NCBI GenBank assembly: GCA_963695975.1
Contig: CAVOIB010000006.1
Location: 23,369-87,368 of the forward strand
Direction of reading: 5' to 3'
DNA: 64,000 nucleotides
DNA from: JBBQVZ01 sp963695975
Lineage (GTDB): Bacteria > Actinomycetota > UBA4738 > HRBIN12
The stretch's first letter is position 1. Each line of letters starts with the position of its first letter. A program made the translations under genes and the position numbers. The notes beneath the pieces were generated by a model. That model worked only from the letters and a program-made list of their open reading frames with translations, did no database searches and had not been told where the DNA came from. Shown one piece after another: positions 41,631 through 51,736 of the stretch.

Positions 41631-44435
41631 CTAGGCGTGGCGGTCGGCGGCCGGGTCCCAGTCGGACAGGTCGTGGCGTCCCGCGATCTGGAGCTTGCGG
41701 TAGACGTGCGCCAGGTGGGATTCGACCGTCCGCTCCGAGAGATGGAGGCGTCCCGCGATCTGCTTCGTCGTGCTGCCCGCGCGGGCGAGCACGGCGACCT
41801 CCCGTTCGCGCGCCGTGAGCGCGCCGACCGACTGCGAGGCGCGGCGTCCCGCCGGGCCAACGGCGCGCAGTCGGGCGACCGCGCGCTCCTCGAACATCGG
41901 GGCCGGCAGGGCCGCGTAGATCCCCACGGCCTCCACGAGCGGCTCGATCGACTCGGCGCTCGGCACGACGCCGGCGAGCCTCCCGAGCGCCCGGGCCGCG
42001 ATGAACGGCGCGGGGATCTTCTGGGCTTCGGTCGACGCGGTGGCGAGCGCCTCCGCCGCGCCGGCGCGATCGCCTCGCGCGTCGGCGACGAGACCCTCCA
42101 CGTATCTCGCCGCGACACGAGCCAAGGGTGACTCGGTTCCATGGCCGGCGAGCCGCTCCGCCCAACGGCTGGCGTCGTGCAGGTCGCCAGCTTCGATCGA
42201 GGCCTCGACGACGTCGGGAAGGACGTGTGCCGATACCGGCGGCGAGTCAAGCTGAGTCGCCCACACGGCAGCCCGCTCGAGCCGAGCACGCCCCACGTCA
42301 AGGTCGCCGGCGAACCATCGGGCGCAGCCGTACGCCCAGTCGTGCCAGCAGGAGAACGCATAGAAGCGCCGATCACCGTACGTCCGTTCCGCCTCGGCAA
42401 GGAAGGGTTCCGCGGCGCCCGCATGACCGGTGACGACGAGCAGCAACGCCGCGAGCGAGAGCGTCCACGCCGAATGGATCGACGGCATGGTGGGATGCAT
42501 GGCCTGGATCGCTTTGCAGTCGGCAAGCGCGTCACCCCACCTTCCGAGGAACCAGTTCGCCCTGGCCCGGGTGAAGTAGGCGACATCGCTCGCGCCCAGT
42601 CCGGCCGCGATCAGCGGGTCGATGATGGCCGCGCCCTCGGCGGGCCGCCCGCCGAGCACGTACGCGTCGGTGAGGACGCCCGTGTGCCACGCGAGCTGCG
42701 CCCGCTCGTTCCGCTCCTCGGCGATCGCCATGCCGCGGCGGCCGGCGGTGATCGCCTCGTCCGTGCGACCCAGCAGGGCGAGGCCGTGTCCGTGTGCACC
42801 GAGCGCGTGCATCACCGCGCCCGTGTCGCCCATGGTCTCCGCCTGGAGGATCGCCTCGCCGCTCATCCGCACCTGCTCGCGGAGGTCGCCACCCTCCCCG
42901 CGGATCCACGCGAGCTCGTTCAGGGCCGCGGGAACCCGGTCCATCGCGCCGCACGCTTCGAACAGCCGAACCGCGTCCTCGGCCGCTGCGCCAGCCGACG
43001 CCAGGTCGCCAGCTCCCGTCGCCAAGAACGACGCGAGCCGCATCTTCGTCGTGCCGAGGACGCTCTGGTCGTCGGCCACGAGCATGCTGAGCTCCTCCAG
43101 CGCGGGGATCCCCACGCCGTGATCGGATGCCTCCGCCGCCTGCCAGGCGATCTCGTCGAGCAGCTCGATCCGACCCTCGACGGCGTCGGGAGGCGTGAGG
43201 GCCAGAGCCGCGCGGAGGTTGGCGAGCGCTTCTCGATGCGATTGGCGCTGTTCCTCCAACCGCGCCGCGTCCCGGATCACCCTGAGCGCTTCGTCGTCCC
43301 CGATCGTCGCGCCTCTGGCCGCGTGATAGGCACGAACGGTGATGTCACCCTCGCCGTAACGCGCCGCACGCCGGTGAAGCGCGGCGCGCCGAGCTGCGCC
43401 CATGTTCTCGTACACGGCCTCCTGCACGAGCGGGTGCACGAAGTCGTACCCGACCGCTCCTCCGACGACACGGTCCGTGAGGAATCCCCCGGCGACGAGC
43501 TCGTCCAGGCCCTCGGGCTCCCGCTCGACCAGGGTGGCCACCACGCGCAGTGAGAACGTTCGGCCGAGGACGGCGCACGCATCGAGCACGGCTCTCGGCT
43601 CGGGGTCGAGCGCCTCGACCGCGACACGCACGCGTTCCTTGACGCTGGCCGGAACCACACGGTTGTGCGTGTCCGCCGCCAGCTCCTCCAACAGCGCCAC
43701 CGTGAAGAGCGCGTTCCCGCGCGAACGGCCGAAGAGCCACTCGGTGAGATCGACGGTCGCCTCCGTCGGACCGAGCGAGGCGACGGCGAGCTCGTCGACC
43801 GCCGCGCGTTCGAGCGGCGACAGCCTGAGTTCTTCCGCCAAGCCGTCCTTCCGGAGGGCATCGACGAGCCGACCGAGTTCGACATCCGATGCGAGCGAGG
43901 CCGTCCGGAGCGCCGCGACGACGAGCACAGGGGCGGCGAGCGGGCTGCGACCGACGTAGGCGAGCGCCTCCCACGTCGACGGGTCGGCCTGGTGCAGGTC
44001 GTCGAGCTCGACGACGAGCGGGCTGCCGGCTGCGATCGCAACGAGGAGACCAGCGAACGCCTCGAGCAGCCCGAGACGAGACGACGGCCCATCGGGAGAC
44101 GATCCCAGCGCCGCCGCCGCCGCCGGTAGCACCACGGCCAGATCCTGCAGACCGGATCCGCAGAGTTCCCGCACGGTCTCGACCGGGATGGTGCGGAGAT
44201 GCGATTGGAGCGCCTCGGCCAGCACGGAGAACGGGACCGCGCTGGCCAGGGGCGAGCCACGGCCGACCAGGCACAGCGCCCGGCCCACTGAGCCGCGGAA
44301 CTCCTCGAGCAACCGCGTCTTGCCGATCCCCGGATCGCCGGTGACGAGAACGATCCGGCTCCGACCGGTCGAGGCGTCTCGGAACGCCGATCGGAGCCAC
44401 CCGATCTCGATGTCTCTCCCAACGAACGGCGCCAC
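41631..44435 (-). CDS. Large ATP-binding LuxR-type (LAL) transcriptional regulator
   Basis: The roughly 934-residue protein has an N-terminal AAA/ATPase domain: Walker A GDPGIGKTR, Walker B VVELDDLHQAD. A long helical region with TPR-like repeats follows (about 350-850). The C-terminal LuxR helix-turn-helix is ALTAREREVAVLARAGSTTK, then SERTVESHLAHVYRKL. Such proteins switch on operons upon binding an inducer and ATP. GTG 44435 is chosen because VAPFVGRDIEIGWLR is the conserved start and the frame beyond overlaps the DUF1326 gene. The likely targets are the neighbouring genes, including the divergent DUF1326/DUF2182 pair. Confidence 0.86.
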   Translation of the reverse strand: MAPFVGRDIEIGWLRSAFRDASTGRSRIVLVTGDPGIGKTRLLEEFRGSVGRALCLVGRGSPLASAVPFSVLAEALQSHLRTIPVETVRELCGSGLQDLAVVLPAAAAALGSSPDGPSSRLGLLEAFAGLLVAIAAGSPLVVELDDLHQADPSTWEALAYVGRSPLAAPVLVVAALRTASLASDVELGRLVDALRKDGLAEELRLSPLERAAVDELAVASLGPTEATVDLTEWLFGRSRGNALFTVALLEELAADTHNRVVPASVKERVRVAVEALDPEPRAVLDACAVLGRTFSLRVVATLVEREPEGLDELVAGGFLTDRVVGGAVGYDFVHPLVQEAVYENMGAARRAALHRRAARYGEGDITVRAYHAARGATIGDDEALRVIRDAARLEEQRQSHREALANLRAALALTPPDAVEGRIELLDEIAWQAAEASDHGVGIPALEELSMLVADDQSVLGTTKMRLASFLATGAGDLASAGAAAEDAVRLFEACGAMDRVPAALNELAWIRGEGGDLREQVRMSGEAILQAETMGDTGAVMHALGAHGHGLALLGRTDEAITAGRRGMAIAEERNERAQLAWHTGVLTDAYVLGGRPAEGAAIIDPLIAAGLGASDVAYFTRARANWFLGRWGDALADCKAIQAMHPTMPSIHSAWTLSLAALLLVVTGHAGAAEPFLAEAERTYGDRRFYAFSCWHDWAYGCARWFAGDLDVGRARLERAAVWATQLDSPPVSAHVLPDVVEASIEAGDLHDASRWAERLAGHGTESPLARVAARYVEGLVADARGDRAGAAEALATASTEAQKIPAPFIAARALGRLAGVVPSAESIEPLVEAVGIYAALPAPMFEERAVARLRAVGPAGRRASQSVGALTAREREVAVLARAGSTTKQIAGRLHLSERTVESHLAHVYRKLQIAGRHDLSDWDPAADRHA

Positions 44436-44547
44436 GGGCGCAGCTTCGCAGGTCCGCGAACCCGTAGCCAAATCCGTACCGATCCCGGATGTTCCGTCGG
44501 GGCGCCGCCCGCAGGCTGAGGTTGATCGAGACCGGAGGAGGTCGGTG

Positions 44548-45141
44548 ATGGGGTTCAAGGTGGAGGGCGATTACTTCGAGGCGTGCACGTGCGCGGTGAG
44601 CTGCCCGTGTGTCTTCCTCGCGCCTGCGACGGAGGATCGATGCGACCTGATCCTCGCGTGGCACGTGGAGAAGGGGCAGTCCGACGACGTCTCTCTCGAC
44701 GGGCTGAACGCCGTCATGGCGGTGCACTCGCCGCAGCAGATGACCGACGGCAACTGGATAGTGGCGCTGTACCTGGACGAACGCGCGACGGCCGAGCAGT
44801 CCGAGGCGCTCGGGGGCGTCTTCAGCGGCGCCTCGGGCGGGCACCTCGCCAACCTCGGGCCGCTGATCGGACAGGTGGTCGGCGTGAGCACGGCGCCGAT
44901 CGAGTTCTCCCGCGAGGGTGGAACGCGTCGCCTTCGCGTCGGTGACATCCTCGAGGCCACCGTCACGGAGACGACGGGCATGGACGGCGAGAACCCGTCG
45001 GTGATCACGAATCCGCTGCTCGGTGCGGTCACACAGCCGGTGCGCCAGGCGAAGTCGGAGCACGTCACCTTCGACGGGCACTTCACGCTCGACGTCATGG
45101 AGCGCAACGCGTTCATCACCGAGTTCACGTACGCGGGGTAG
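44548..45141 (+). CDS. DUF1326 protein with an N-terminal cysteine cluster
   Basis: The 197-residue protein is a DUF1326 member. It has a Cys cluster within the first 25 residues (EACTCAVSCPCVF) and a single strand-rich domain. The cluster spacing C-x-C-x-x-x-C-x-C suggests metal binding. It is followed after 4 nt by a DUF2182 membrane protein, a pairing known from other genomes. ATG 44548 has GGAGGAGG upstream. Confidence 0.85.
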   Translation: MGFKVEGDYFEACTCAVSCPCVFLAPATEDRCDLILAWHVEKGQSDDVSLDGLNAVMAVHSPQQMTDGNWIVALYLDERATAEQSEALGGVFSGASGGHLANLGPLIGQVVGVSTAPIEFSREGGTRRLRVGDILEATVTETTGMDGENPSVITNPLLGAVTQPVRQAKSEHVTFDGHFTLDVMERNAFITEFTYAG

Positions 45142-45145
45142 CGCC

Positions 45146-45886
45146 ATGAGCTCGATGACGATGGCCCTGCCGCTGTTCCTTCTGGCGTGGGTGCCGATGA
45201 TGGCCGTGATGATGGTTCCGTCGACGGCGCCGACGGCGATCCTATGGACGCGGACGATGGGGGGAAGGTCGCTCAGGCGCACGCGGCGCCTGAGCGCCTT
45301 CCTGACCGGGTACCTGATCGCCTGGGCCGCATACGGAGTGGGCGCGTGGGTGCTCGTCGGCGCCGGCCACCGACTGATGATGTCGTCACCGCGCGAGGCG
45401 AACTGGCTGGGCGCGGGACTGTTCGTCGGCGCCGGGATCTACCAGTTGACGCCGATGAAGCAGGCCTGCCTGCGCAAGTGTCGAACGCCGTTCGGCCGGG
45501 TCGTGCTGTATTCGGGCTGGAGCGGGCCCGCTCGCGATCTGCGCGCCGGTCTGCAAGAAGGCGGGCTGTGCGTCGCGTGCTGCTGGGGGCTGATGATCGT
45601 CCTCGTCGCGGTCGGCACGATGAACCTGGCGGCCATGGCGGTGCTCGCCGTCGTCACCGCGCTCGAGAAGCTCTGGCGGCACGGGCCCGCGTTCGCCCGA
45701 GCGATCGGCGTGGGGTTCATCGCTATCGGCCTCGTGGCGCTCGTCCACCCGCAACTGTTGACCGGTTTCGGCACGCACCAGATGGTGGGCCAGATGTCCG
45801 GCGACATGTCGGGCATGTCCGGGATGGCCGCCTCTCCTGCCGTGCGGTGGATCTGCGAGATCACACGGATCGCCGGACGCGCCTGA
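45146..45886 (+). CDS. DUF2182 metal-binding-like membrane protein
   Basis: The 246-residue membrane protein has about six helices. It shows the DUF2182 pattern: AWVPMMAVMMVPSTAP in helix 1, then MKQACLRKCRTP and CVACCWGLM. The C-terminal external or cytoplasmic tail is Met-rich (HQMVGQMSGDMSGMSGM, about residues 211-227). The Met and Cys pattern fits copper or another soft metal. DUF2182 proteins are annotated as predicted metal-binding membrane proteins; no function is proven. Confidence 0.82.
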   Translation: MSSMTMALPLFLLAWVPMMAVMMVPSTAPTAILWTRTMGGRSLRRTRRLSAFLTGYLIAWAAYGVGAWVLVGAGHRLMMSSPREANWLGAGLFVGAGIYQLTPMKQACLRKCRTPFGRVVLYSGWSGPARDLRAGLQEGGLCVACCWGLMIVLVAVGTMNLAAMAVLAVVTALEKLWRHGPAFARAIGVGFIAIGLVALVHPQLLTGFGTHQMVGQMSGDMSGMSGMAASPAVRWICEITRIAGRA

Positions 45887-45889
45887 CCG

Positions 45890-46657
45890 TCAACCGAGCT
45901 TCCGAGCCTTCCAGATCTCCTCGCTCGGCCAGCGGTTGGCCCAATCGGGAGAGACGAACCCGGCGCGAGTCGTCGCGCCCTCGGGAGCACGGATCTCGAT
46001 CAGGTCCTCGACCTCGAAGCCACTCGAGCGGAGCAACCGGATCATGTCCCCGTATCCGAGGTGGAATTCGATCGATGGGTCGTCGGGCCAATCGAACCGA
46101 TGGATCCCGAAGTAGTCACGGAGCAGCGTGTTCGACGCCGGGACGTTCTCGTCGTCCTCCGCGCAGAGCATGAGGATCGTCCCGTTCACCAGGAACGTCA
46201 AACGACCTCCCGGTCGAAGCACACGGGAGGCCTCGGGTATCCACCTGTACGGATCCGCCCAGATGCTCGCGCCGTACTCGGAGATCGCGAGATCGAAGCT
46301 TCCGTCGGCGAACGGTAACCGTTCGGCGTCCGCCTGCAGGATCGGGAACCGCAGGTCGAACTCCTGCTGCAGTCGCCAGGCGGTCCGGAGTTGCTCCAAG
46401 GAGTTGTCGATACCGATGACGCGGGCTCCTCGCCGTGCGAGCCACGCCGAGATGTAACCGGTACCGCACCCGAGCTCGACGCTCGCGAGGCCGTCCACAT
46501 CATCGGGGAACATCGCGACGTCCGACTCGGGCGCGTCCCACAGACCCCAGGAGGGCTCGTCTCGTGACCATGCCCGATGGCCGGCGTCCGCGTAATCAGT
46601 AGCCCACCCGTCCCAAGCGGCGCGGTTCCGCGCGACGTGATCGGACTCGTCGGTCAT
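45890..46657 (-). CDS. SAM-dependent methyltransferase (class I)
   Basis: The 255-residue protein is a Rossmann-fold methyltransferase. SAM motif I is ASVELGCGTGYISAWLARRG (about residues 56-75), motif II includes RVIGIDNSLEQLRTA, and motif IV is GSFDLAISEYGASIWA. The C-terminal half holds the substrate pocket. Its stop is close to the convergent DUF2182 stop. The start overlaps the upstream synthetase stop by 4 nt, so the two are coupled. Substrate unknown. Confidence 0.86.
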   Translation of the reverse strand: MTDESDHVARNRAAWDGWATDYADAGHRAWSRDEPSWGLWDAPESDVAMFPDDVDGLASVELGCGTGYISAWLARRGARVIGIDNSLEQLRTAWRLQQEFDLRFPILQADAERLPFADGSFDLAISEYGASIWADPYRWIPEASRVLRPGGRLTFLVNGTILMLCAEDDENVPASNTLLRDYFGIHRFDWPDDPSIEFHLGYGDMIRLLRSSGFEVEDLIEIRAPEGATTRAGFVSPDWANRWPSEEIWKARKLG

Positions 46658-48606
46658 GGATCCCCCAAGATAGCGGCCGCACGGATCGCGTCGAGCGCCT
46701 CAGGGTTCTCGAGGCTCGACACGTCGCCCGGGTCCACGCCGATCGCCGCCGACCGGATCGCGCGCCGGACGATCTTCGCGGAACGGGTCCTAGGGAGCTC
46801 CTCGACGAACAGCACCTTCGACGGCGCGAACGCCTTACCCAGGTGGTCGGCCACGACGGTCCGAAGCTCGATCGCCAGCGCGGCGGAGCGTTCGACTTCC
46901 GGCTTCACGACCACGAAACACCAGATGACTTCCCCTTTCACCTCGTGTGGGACGCCGACCGCCGCCGACTCGGCGACCGCGGGATGCGACGCGAGCGCCG
47001 ACTCCACCTCTGCGGGGCCCAGACGCTTCCCGGCGATGCTCAGCGTGTCGTCGCTGCGGCCGTGCAGGAACCAGAAACCATCTTCATCGATGGTCGCCCA
47101 GTCTCCGTGCACCCATACCCCAGGGAAGCGCCGCCAGTACGTGTCGAGGTAACGCTCGTCGTCGCCCCAGACCCCGCGCGTCATCGCCGGCCACGGCTGC
47201 TTGCAGACCAGCTCGCCCACTTGCCCGCGCGGAACGGGCAGACCGTCTGGTCCCCACACGTCGACGTCCATCCCGAGGGCCGGACCGCGGAGCGTGCACG
47301 GCTTCAGCTCAGTGATCGGGAGCGGCGAGAGGAAGCACGCCCCGACCTCAGTCCCGCCCGAGAGGTTGATGATCGGGCAGCGGGAGCGGCCCACCTCCTC
47401 GAACAACCAGCGGTACGGCTCGGGGTTCCACGGTTCGCCCGTCGACGCCAGGATCCGCACGCCGGTGAGGTCGTGCGCACGGACCGGTTCTACCCCCGAT
47501 GGGATGAGCGCGCGGATCAGCGTCGGCGAGACGCCCAGCGTGGTCACTCCGTGCCGCTCGACGGTCGCCCACAGCCGATCCGGGCCGGGGAAGTTCGGCG
47601 CGCCTTCGGTCAGCAGCACCGTCGAACCGAGCGCGAGTGCGCCGACGATCTCGAACGGACCCATGATCCAGCCGAGATCCGTCACCCAGTGCAACACCTC
47701 GCCCCGATGCAGGTCGACCTGGTACGCGACCTCTTCGGCGATCTTCACGAGGAACCCACCGTGGACATGGAGCACGCCCTTCGGCTTGCCGGTCGTGCCG
47801 CTCGTGTAGCCGATGAAGAGCGGATGCTCGCTCTCGAGCATCTCGGTGTCGAAACGGCCGGGCTGTGAGGCGATCAGCTCGTCCCAACGGACGTCCCGGG
47901 AAGGATCCCAGGGCACGCTCTCGGTATCTAGTCTGTTCCAGACGAGTAGGTGCTCCACGCACCCGGCCTCGTCGGCGGCGCGGTCGGCGATCGTCTTCAT
48001 CGGGACGGGCTGGCCACGCCGGAACGAGGCGTCCGCGGTGATCAATACGTTCGCGTGCGCGTCGGACAGTCGCGCGGCAACCGCCTCGGGGCCGAACCCG
48101 CTGAAGATCGGGACCCAAACGGCACCCAGCTTCGCGCATGCCATCACCGCTGCAACGATCTCGATCGCCATCGGCATGAAGATCCCCACGGTGTCGCGCT
48201 CACCCACACCGAGCGATCGAAGCCCGTGGGCGAGACGATCGGTCAGCTCGCGGAGCCCGCGATACGTGATCGCCCGGACGTCGCCGTCCTCGCCCTCCCA
48301 GATGACAGCGACCGCTTCCGGGGTGCGTTCGGCCCACAGGTCCACGCACTGGTGCGCGACGTTGGTCCGGCCGCCTACGAACCATGTGGCCCACTCGATC
48401 CCGGCCGACGTGTCCAGCACCCGCTCGTACGGGATGGGGAACGAGATGTCCAGGTCGGCGACCACGGCGTCCCAGAACCACGCGATGTCGCCCACTGAGC
48501 GCGCGACGAGCTCCTCGTAGGCATCGATGCCGTGCCCACGCATGAACCGGGTGACGTTCGCCCGCTCGACGTATTCAGGGGAAGGCGACCACACCACGTC
48601 GTGCAC
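46654..48606 (-). CDS. AMP-forming acyl/acetoacetyl-CoA synthetase
   Basis: The 650-residue protein is an ANL-superfamily ligase with an acetyl-CoA-synthetase-type N-terminal cap (VVWSPSPEYVERANVTRFMR). The ATP/AMP motifs are YTSGTTGKPKGVLHVHGG, GGTEVG and HGDWATIDEDGFWFLHGRSD. The C-terminal catalytic Lys is in PRTRSAKIVRR, where the common Gly is Ala. It activates a carboxylic acid as its CoA thioester; acetoacetate or a branched acid is plausible. It diverges from the thiolase-like gene by 23 nt and is probably the entry step of the acyl-CoA pathway. The start is GTG 48606. Confidence 0.88.
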   Translation of the reverse strand: MHDVVWSPSPEYVERANVTRFMRGHGIDAYEELVARSVGDIAWFWDAVVADLDISFPIPYERVLDTSAGIEWATWFVGGRTNVAHQCVDLWAERTPEAVAVIWEGEDGDVRAITYRGLRELTDRLAHGLRSLGVGERDTVGIFMPMAIEIVAAVMACAKLGAVWVPIFSGFGPEAVAARLSDAHANVLITADASFRRGQPVPMKTIADRAADEAGCVEHLLVWNRLDTESVPWDPSRDVRWDELIASQPGRFDTEMLESEHPLFIGYTSGTTGKPKGVLHVHGGFLVKIAEEVAYQVDLHRGEVLHWVTDLGWIMGPFEIVGALALGSTVLLTEGAPNFPGPDRLWATVERHGVTTLGVSPTLIRALIPSGVEPVRAHDLTGVRILASTGEPWNPEPYRWLFEEVGRSRCPIINLSGGTEVGACFLSPLPITELKPCTLRGPALGMDVDVWGPDGLPVPRGQVGELVCKQPWPAMTRGVWGDDERYLDTYWRRFPGVWVHGDWATIDEDGFWFLHGRSDDTLSIAGKRLGPAEVESALASHPAVAESAAVGVPHEVKGEVIWCFVVVKPEVERSAALAIELRTVVADHLGKAFAPSKVLFVEELPRTRSAKIVRRAIRSAAIGVDPGDVSSLENPEALDAIRAAAILGDP

Positions 48607-48629
48607 GCGGACACGGTATAACCCTCCGG

Positions 48630-49679
48630 ATGGAGCCGCGAGTCGGAGTGGTCGGGATCGGCTGGTCGGGCTTTTCCCCCACCACCCCCGGAGTCTCGTA
48701 CAAGGAGCTGATGTTCGAGGCGGCGCGATCCGCGTACGCCGACGCCCAGGTTGACCCGCGCCGCGACATCGACTCGTTCGTGTGCGCCTCCGAGGACTTC
48801 GAGGAGGGCACGAGCATCTTCGACGAGTACCTGCCCGACCAGCTCGGCGCGGTGCAACGACCGGTCCACACGGTGGCCTCGGATGGGTTGTTCGCGATCG
48901 CGACCGCGGTCATGTTGATCCGCTCTGGCGTGGCGACGGCCGTCGCCGTGGAGGCGCACTCGAAAGCCTCCGATGTCGTCTCGCACGGGCGGATCGACCG
49001 GTTCGCGTTGGATCCGGTGCTGAACCGGCCTCTCGGGATCTCGACGCTCGCGGTCGCCGGGCTCGAGATGCGGCGGTACCTCCACGTGAGCGGCCGCACG
49101 GCCGAGGAGTGTGCGGAGGTCGCCGCGGTGAACCGAGCCCACGCGCGTTCGAACCCGCGAGCATCGCACGCGGACGCCACCGATGCCTCGCCGCTGTTCG
49201 ACCCGCTCACGCGCGAGCAGGCGGCTCGAAGCGTGGACGGGTGTGTCGTGGTGGTCCTGCGCGGTGGTGCCGACGGCGCTGCGATCCTCCGGGGTGTTGG
49301 GTGGGGCCAGGATGCGCCCAGCCTCGAATCGCGCTCCTGGGATGAGGCGGTGGCCGTGAAGACCGCGGGCGAGATGGCCTTCCGCCAGGCGGGGATCGGG
49401 CCTCGGGACGCGGACCTAGCGGAGGTCGACGACACGTTCGCCTACAAACAGCTCCAGCACCTCGACGCCTTGGGACTGAGCGGGCTCAACGCCGCGCGCG
49501 TGAACCGCTCCGGTGGCGCGCTCGGCGAGGGCCACCTCCACGAGGCGAACGGTCTCGCTCGGTTCCTCGCGTGTGTCGAGCAGCTTCAGCGGGGTGATGG
49601 CAGGATCGGCATCGTGCAGTCGTGGCGAGGCGTGCCGAGCTCGTCCGCCGCGGTCGCCGTCCTGGAGGGAGTCGCATGA
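48630..49679 (+). CDS. Thiolase-fold protein without catalytic Cys (lipid-transfer type)
   Basis: The 349-residue protein is a thiolase/SCP2-type fold. The active-site Cys position of true thiolases is replaced: the strand reads TVASDGLFAIATAVMLIRSG. The C-terminal catalytic His is kept in GGALGEGHLHEANG. Such proteins pair with DUF35 partners, as in Ltp2-type retro-aldolases of sterol side-chain breakdown and BbsB-type subunits. The stop overlaps the VOC gene start by 4 nt. Enzymatic activity is uncertain. Confidence 0.85.
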   Translation: MEPRVGVVGIGWSGFSPTTPGVSYKELMFEAARSAYADAQVDPRRDIDSFVCASEDFEEGTSIFDEYLPDQLGAVQRPVHTVASDGLFAIATAVMLIRSGVATAVAVEAHSKASDVVSHGRIDRFALDPVLNRPLGISTLAVAGLEMRRYLHVSGRTAEECAEVAAVNRAHARSNPRASHADATDASPLFDPLTREQAARSVDGCVVVVLRGGADGAAILRGVGWGQDAPSLESRSWDEAVAVKTAGEMAFRQAGIGPRDADLAEVDDTFAYKQLQHLDALGLSGLNAARVNRSGGALGEGHLHEANGLARFLACVEQLQRGDGRIGIVQSWRGVPSSSAAVAVLEGVA

Positions 49680-50035
49680 TCGGCCCGGCCGACCTCGTTT
49701 ATCTGTTCGTGGCGGACATGGACCGGGCGATCGCGTTCTACGGGGACGTGCTCGGTCTCACGCTCGAATACCGGGCGGGCGATGAATGGGCGCAGTTCGG
49801 CGCCGGCCCGCTGAAGATCGGGCTGCACGGGACAGGCTCTGCCGGCCAGTCCCGCACCGGCGGCACGCTCGCGTTCACGGTCGCCGACCTCGACGCCTCG
49901 AAGACGAAGCTCGCAGAACGAGGCGTCGAGCTCGGCCACGAAGGCGGCGGCGAGCGACTTGGACCGAGGTTCGTCGAATTCGCCGATCCCGACGGGAACG
50001 TGCTCGCGCTCTTCGAGTACGAGGAGCACGAGTGA
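49676..50035 (+). CDS. VOC-family protein
   Basis: The 119-residue protein is a small VOC (glyoxalase-like) protein. It has the repeated beta-alpha-beta pattern DLVYLFVADMDRAIAFYGDV, then GGTLAFTVADLDASKTKLAE and a final VEFADPDGNVLALFEYEE with a possible metal Glu. It is coupled to its neighbours by ATGA overlaps on both sides. In acyl-CoA operons VOC proteins can be epimerases (methylmalonyl-CoA type), which would fit; this is inference. Confidence 0.85.
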   Translation: MIGPADLVYLFVADMDRAIAFYGDVLGLTLEYRAGDEWAQFGAGPLKIGLHGTGSAGQSRTGGTLAFTVADLDASKTKLAERGVELGHEGGGERLGPRFVEFADPDGNVLALFEYEEHE

Positions 50036-51736
50036 CGGGACGGCGTGTCGCGGTGATCGGCGCGGGGATGACGAAGTTCGTGCGGCGCGCGCAGGAGACG
50101 GGCAAGGAGCTCGCTTGGCAGGCCTCCGCCGCCGCGCTTTCCTCTGCCGAGATCAGCCTGGAGCAGGTCGACGCCGTCTGTGTGACGAGCGCGCCCGACG
50201 CGTTCGATGGGGTGCACCGCAAGGGCGATTACCTTGCCGACGGCGCGGGCGGGTTCGGCCGGCCTTACATCCGCACGTACGTCGGGGGCGGCAGCGGTGT
50301 GTTCACGGCGATCCAGGGCTGGTACACCGTCGCGTCGGGCATGGCCGACGTCGTGCTCTGCGTGGCCGAGGAGAAGATGTCGACCTGTCAGCCGCACCCG
50401 CAAGGCGCGTTCCTCACGATCTTCGACAACATCATCGAACGCCCGCTCGGACCCAACCTGCTGTGGATCTTCGCGCTCGAGATGAACCGCTACATGCATG
50501 CGTACGGGTTGGACAAGCGCGACATCGCGACCGTCGCCGTGAAGAACAAGCGCAACGCGGCCGATCACCCGGCGGCCCTGCTCGGCCACGCCGACATCAC
50601 CGTCGAGGACGTCCTCGCGTCGGAGGTCCTCGCGTGGCCGGTGCAACGCCTCGACGTCTCGCCGATCAGCGACGGCGCGGTCGCGGTCGTGATGGCCTCC
50701 GAGGAGGCGTCGAAGCGGTTGAGTGGCTCGCCCGTCTGGGTCGACGGGGTCGGCTGGAACCTCGACACCGCCTATTGGACGAATCGTGATCTCGCCTATC
50801 CCGAATACGTCGAGAACGCCGCCCGGATGGCGTACGACATGGCCGGCATCACCGAGCCGCGCAAGCAGATCCATATCGCCGAGCCGTACGACCCGTTCGA
50901 CTACAAGGAGCTGCACCACCTGGAGGGCCTGCAGCTCTTCGACAAAGGGAAGGCGCCGGAGGCCGCGCGCGACGGCGTGACCGCACGCGACGGCGACCTG
51001 CCGTGCTGTCCCTCCGGCGGGCTGCTCGGCGTGGGGAACCCGATCGCCGCGGCCGGGCTGATGAAGATCGCTGAGCTCTTCTGGCAGCTGCGCGGCGAGG
51101 CCGGCGCTCGGCAGGTGCCCGGTACGCCGGAGCGCGGGGTCGCTCAGGCGTGGGGCGACCTGATGCAGGTGGGAACGGTCGTCGTGTTGGGGGCCGACGG
51201 GCGGCAGCGAAGCGGCGGCGGCGCGACCCCGCCTGTGTCCACGCTCGGTCCGACAGCGCTTTCCGACACCGGGTTCCACGGCGCGACCGGATGCGTCGAC
51301 GACAGGTACGACGCCGAGTACGAGTGGGACGCGGGTGAGGCGATGGGCGCGTTCCTCGAGGGGGTTCGCGACGGGCGGGTCGTCGCGACCTACTGCTCCT
51401 CGTGCGAGCGGACGCTCGTGCCGCCCCGCAAGTTCTGCGAGCGGTGCTTCCGACCGACGGACCGCTGGACCGAGGTCGAGGCGGTGGGCCGGGTTGAGAC
51501 GTTCTCGATCTGCCATGTGACGTGGGACATGCGGCCGGTGGATCCACCCGAATTGCCGGCGGTGATCCGGCTGAACGATGCGAGCGAGGGCGGGTTCCTG
51601 CACAAGCTCGGCGAGGTGGCGCCCGACGACGTGCGGATCGGGATGGCAGGTCGAGGCCGTGTGGCGTCAGCTCGGGGACCGCACCGGCTCGATCCTGGAT
51701 ATCGCGTACTTCCGTCCACGAGGAGGCGAGGCGTAG
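50032..51736 (+). CDS. Thiolase-fold protein fused to DUF35 OB-fold (one frameshift)
   Basis: The N-terminal about 395 residues form a thiolase-fold domain (VIGAGMTKFVRRAQETG at the start). Its Cys position reads YVGGGSGVFTAIQGW without Cys, and the usual GHP motif reads GVGNPIAAAG. The C-terminal part is a DUF35 zinc ribbon (YCSSCERTLVPPRKFCERCF) and OB fold. A single extra G in GGGATGGCAGG near 51645 breaks the frame. Removing it gives GMQVEAVWRQLGDRTGSILD and the stop at 51736, directly before the next ATG. As written, translation would run to 51864 with a nonsense tail. This is the second thiolase-like subunit of the complex. Confidence 0.8.
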
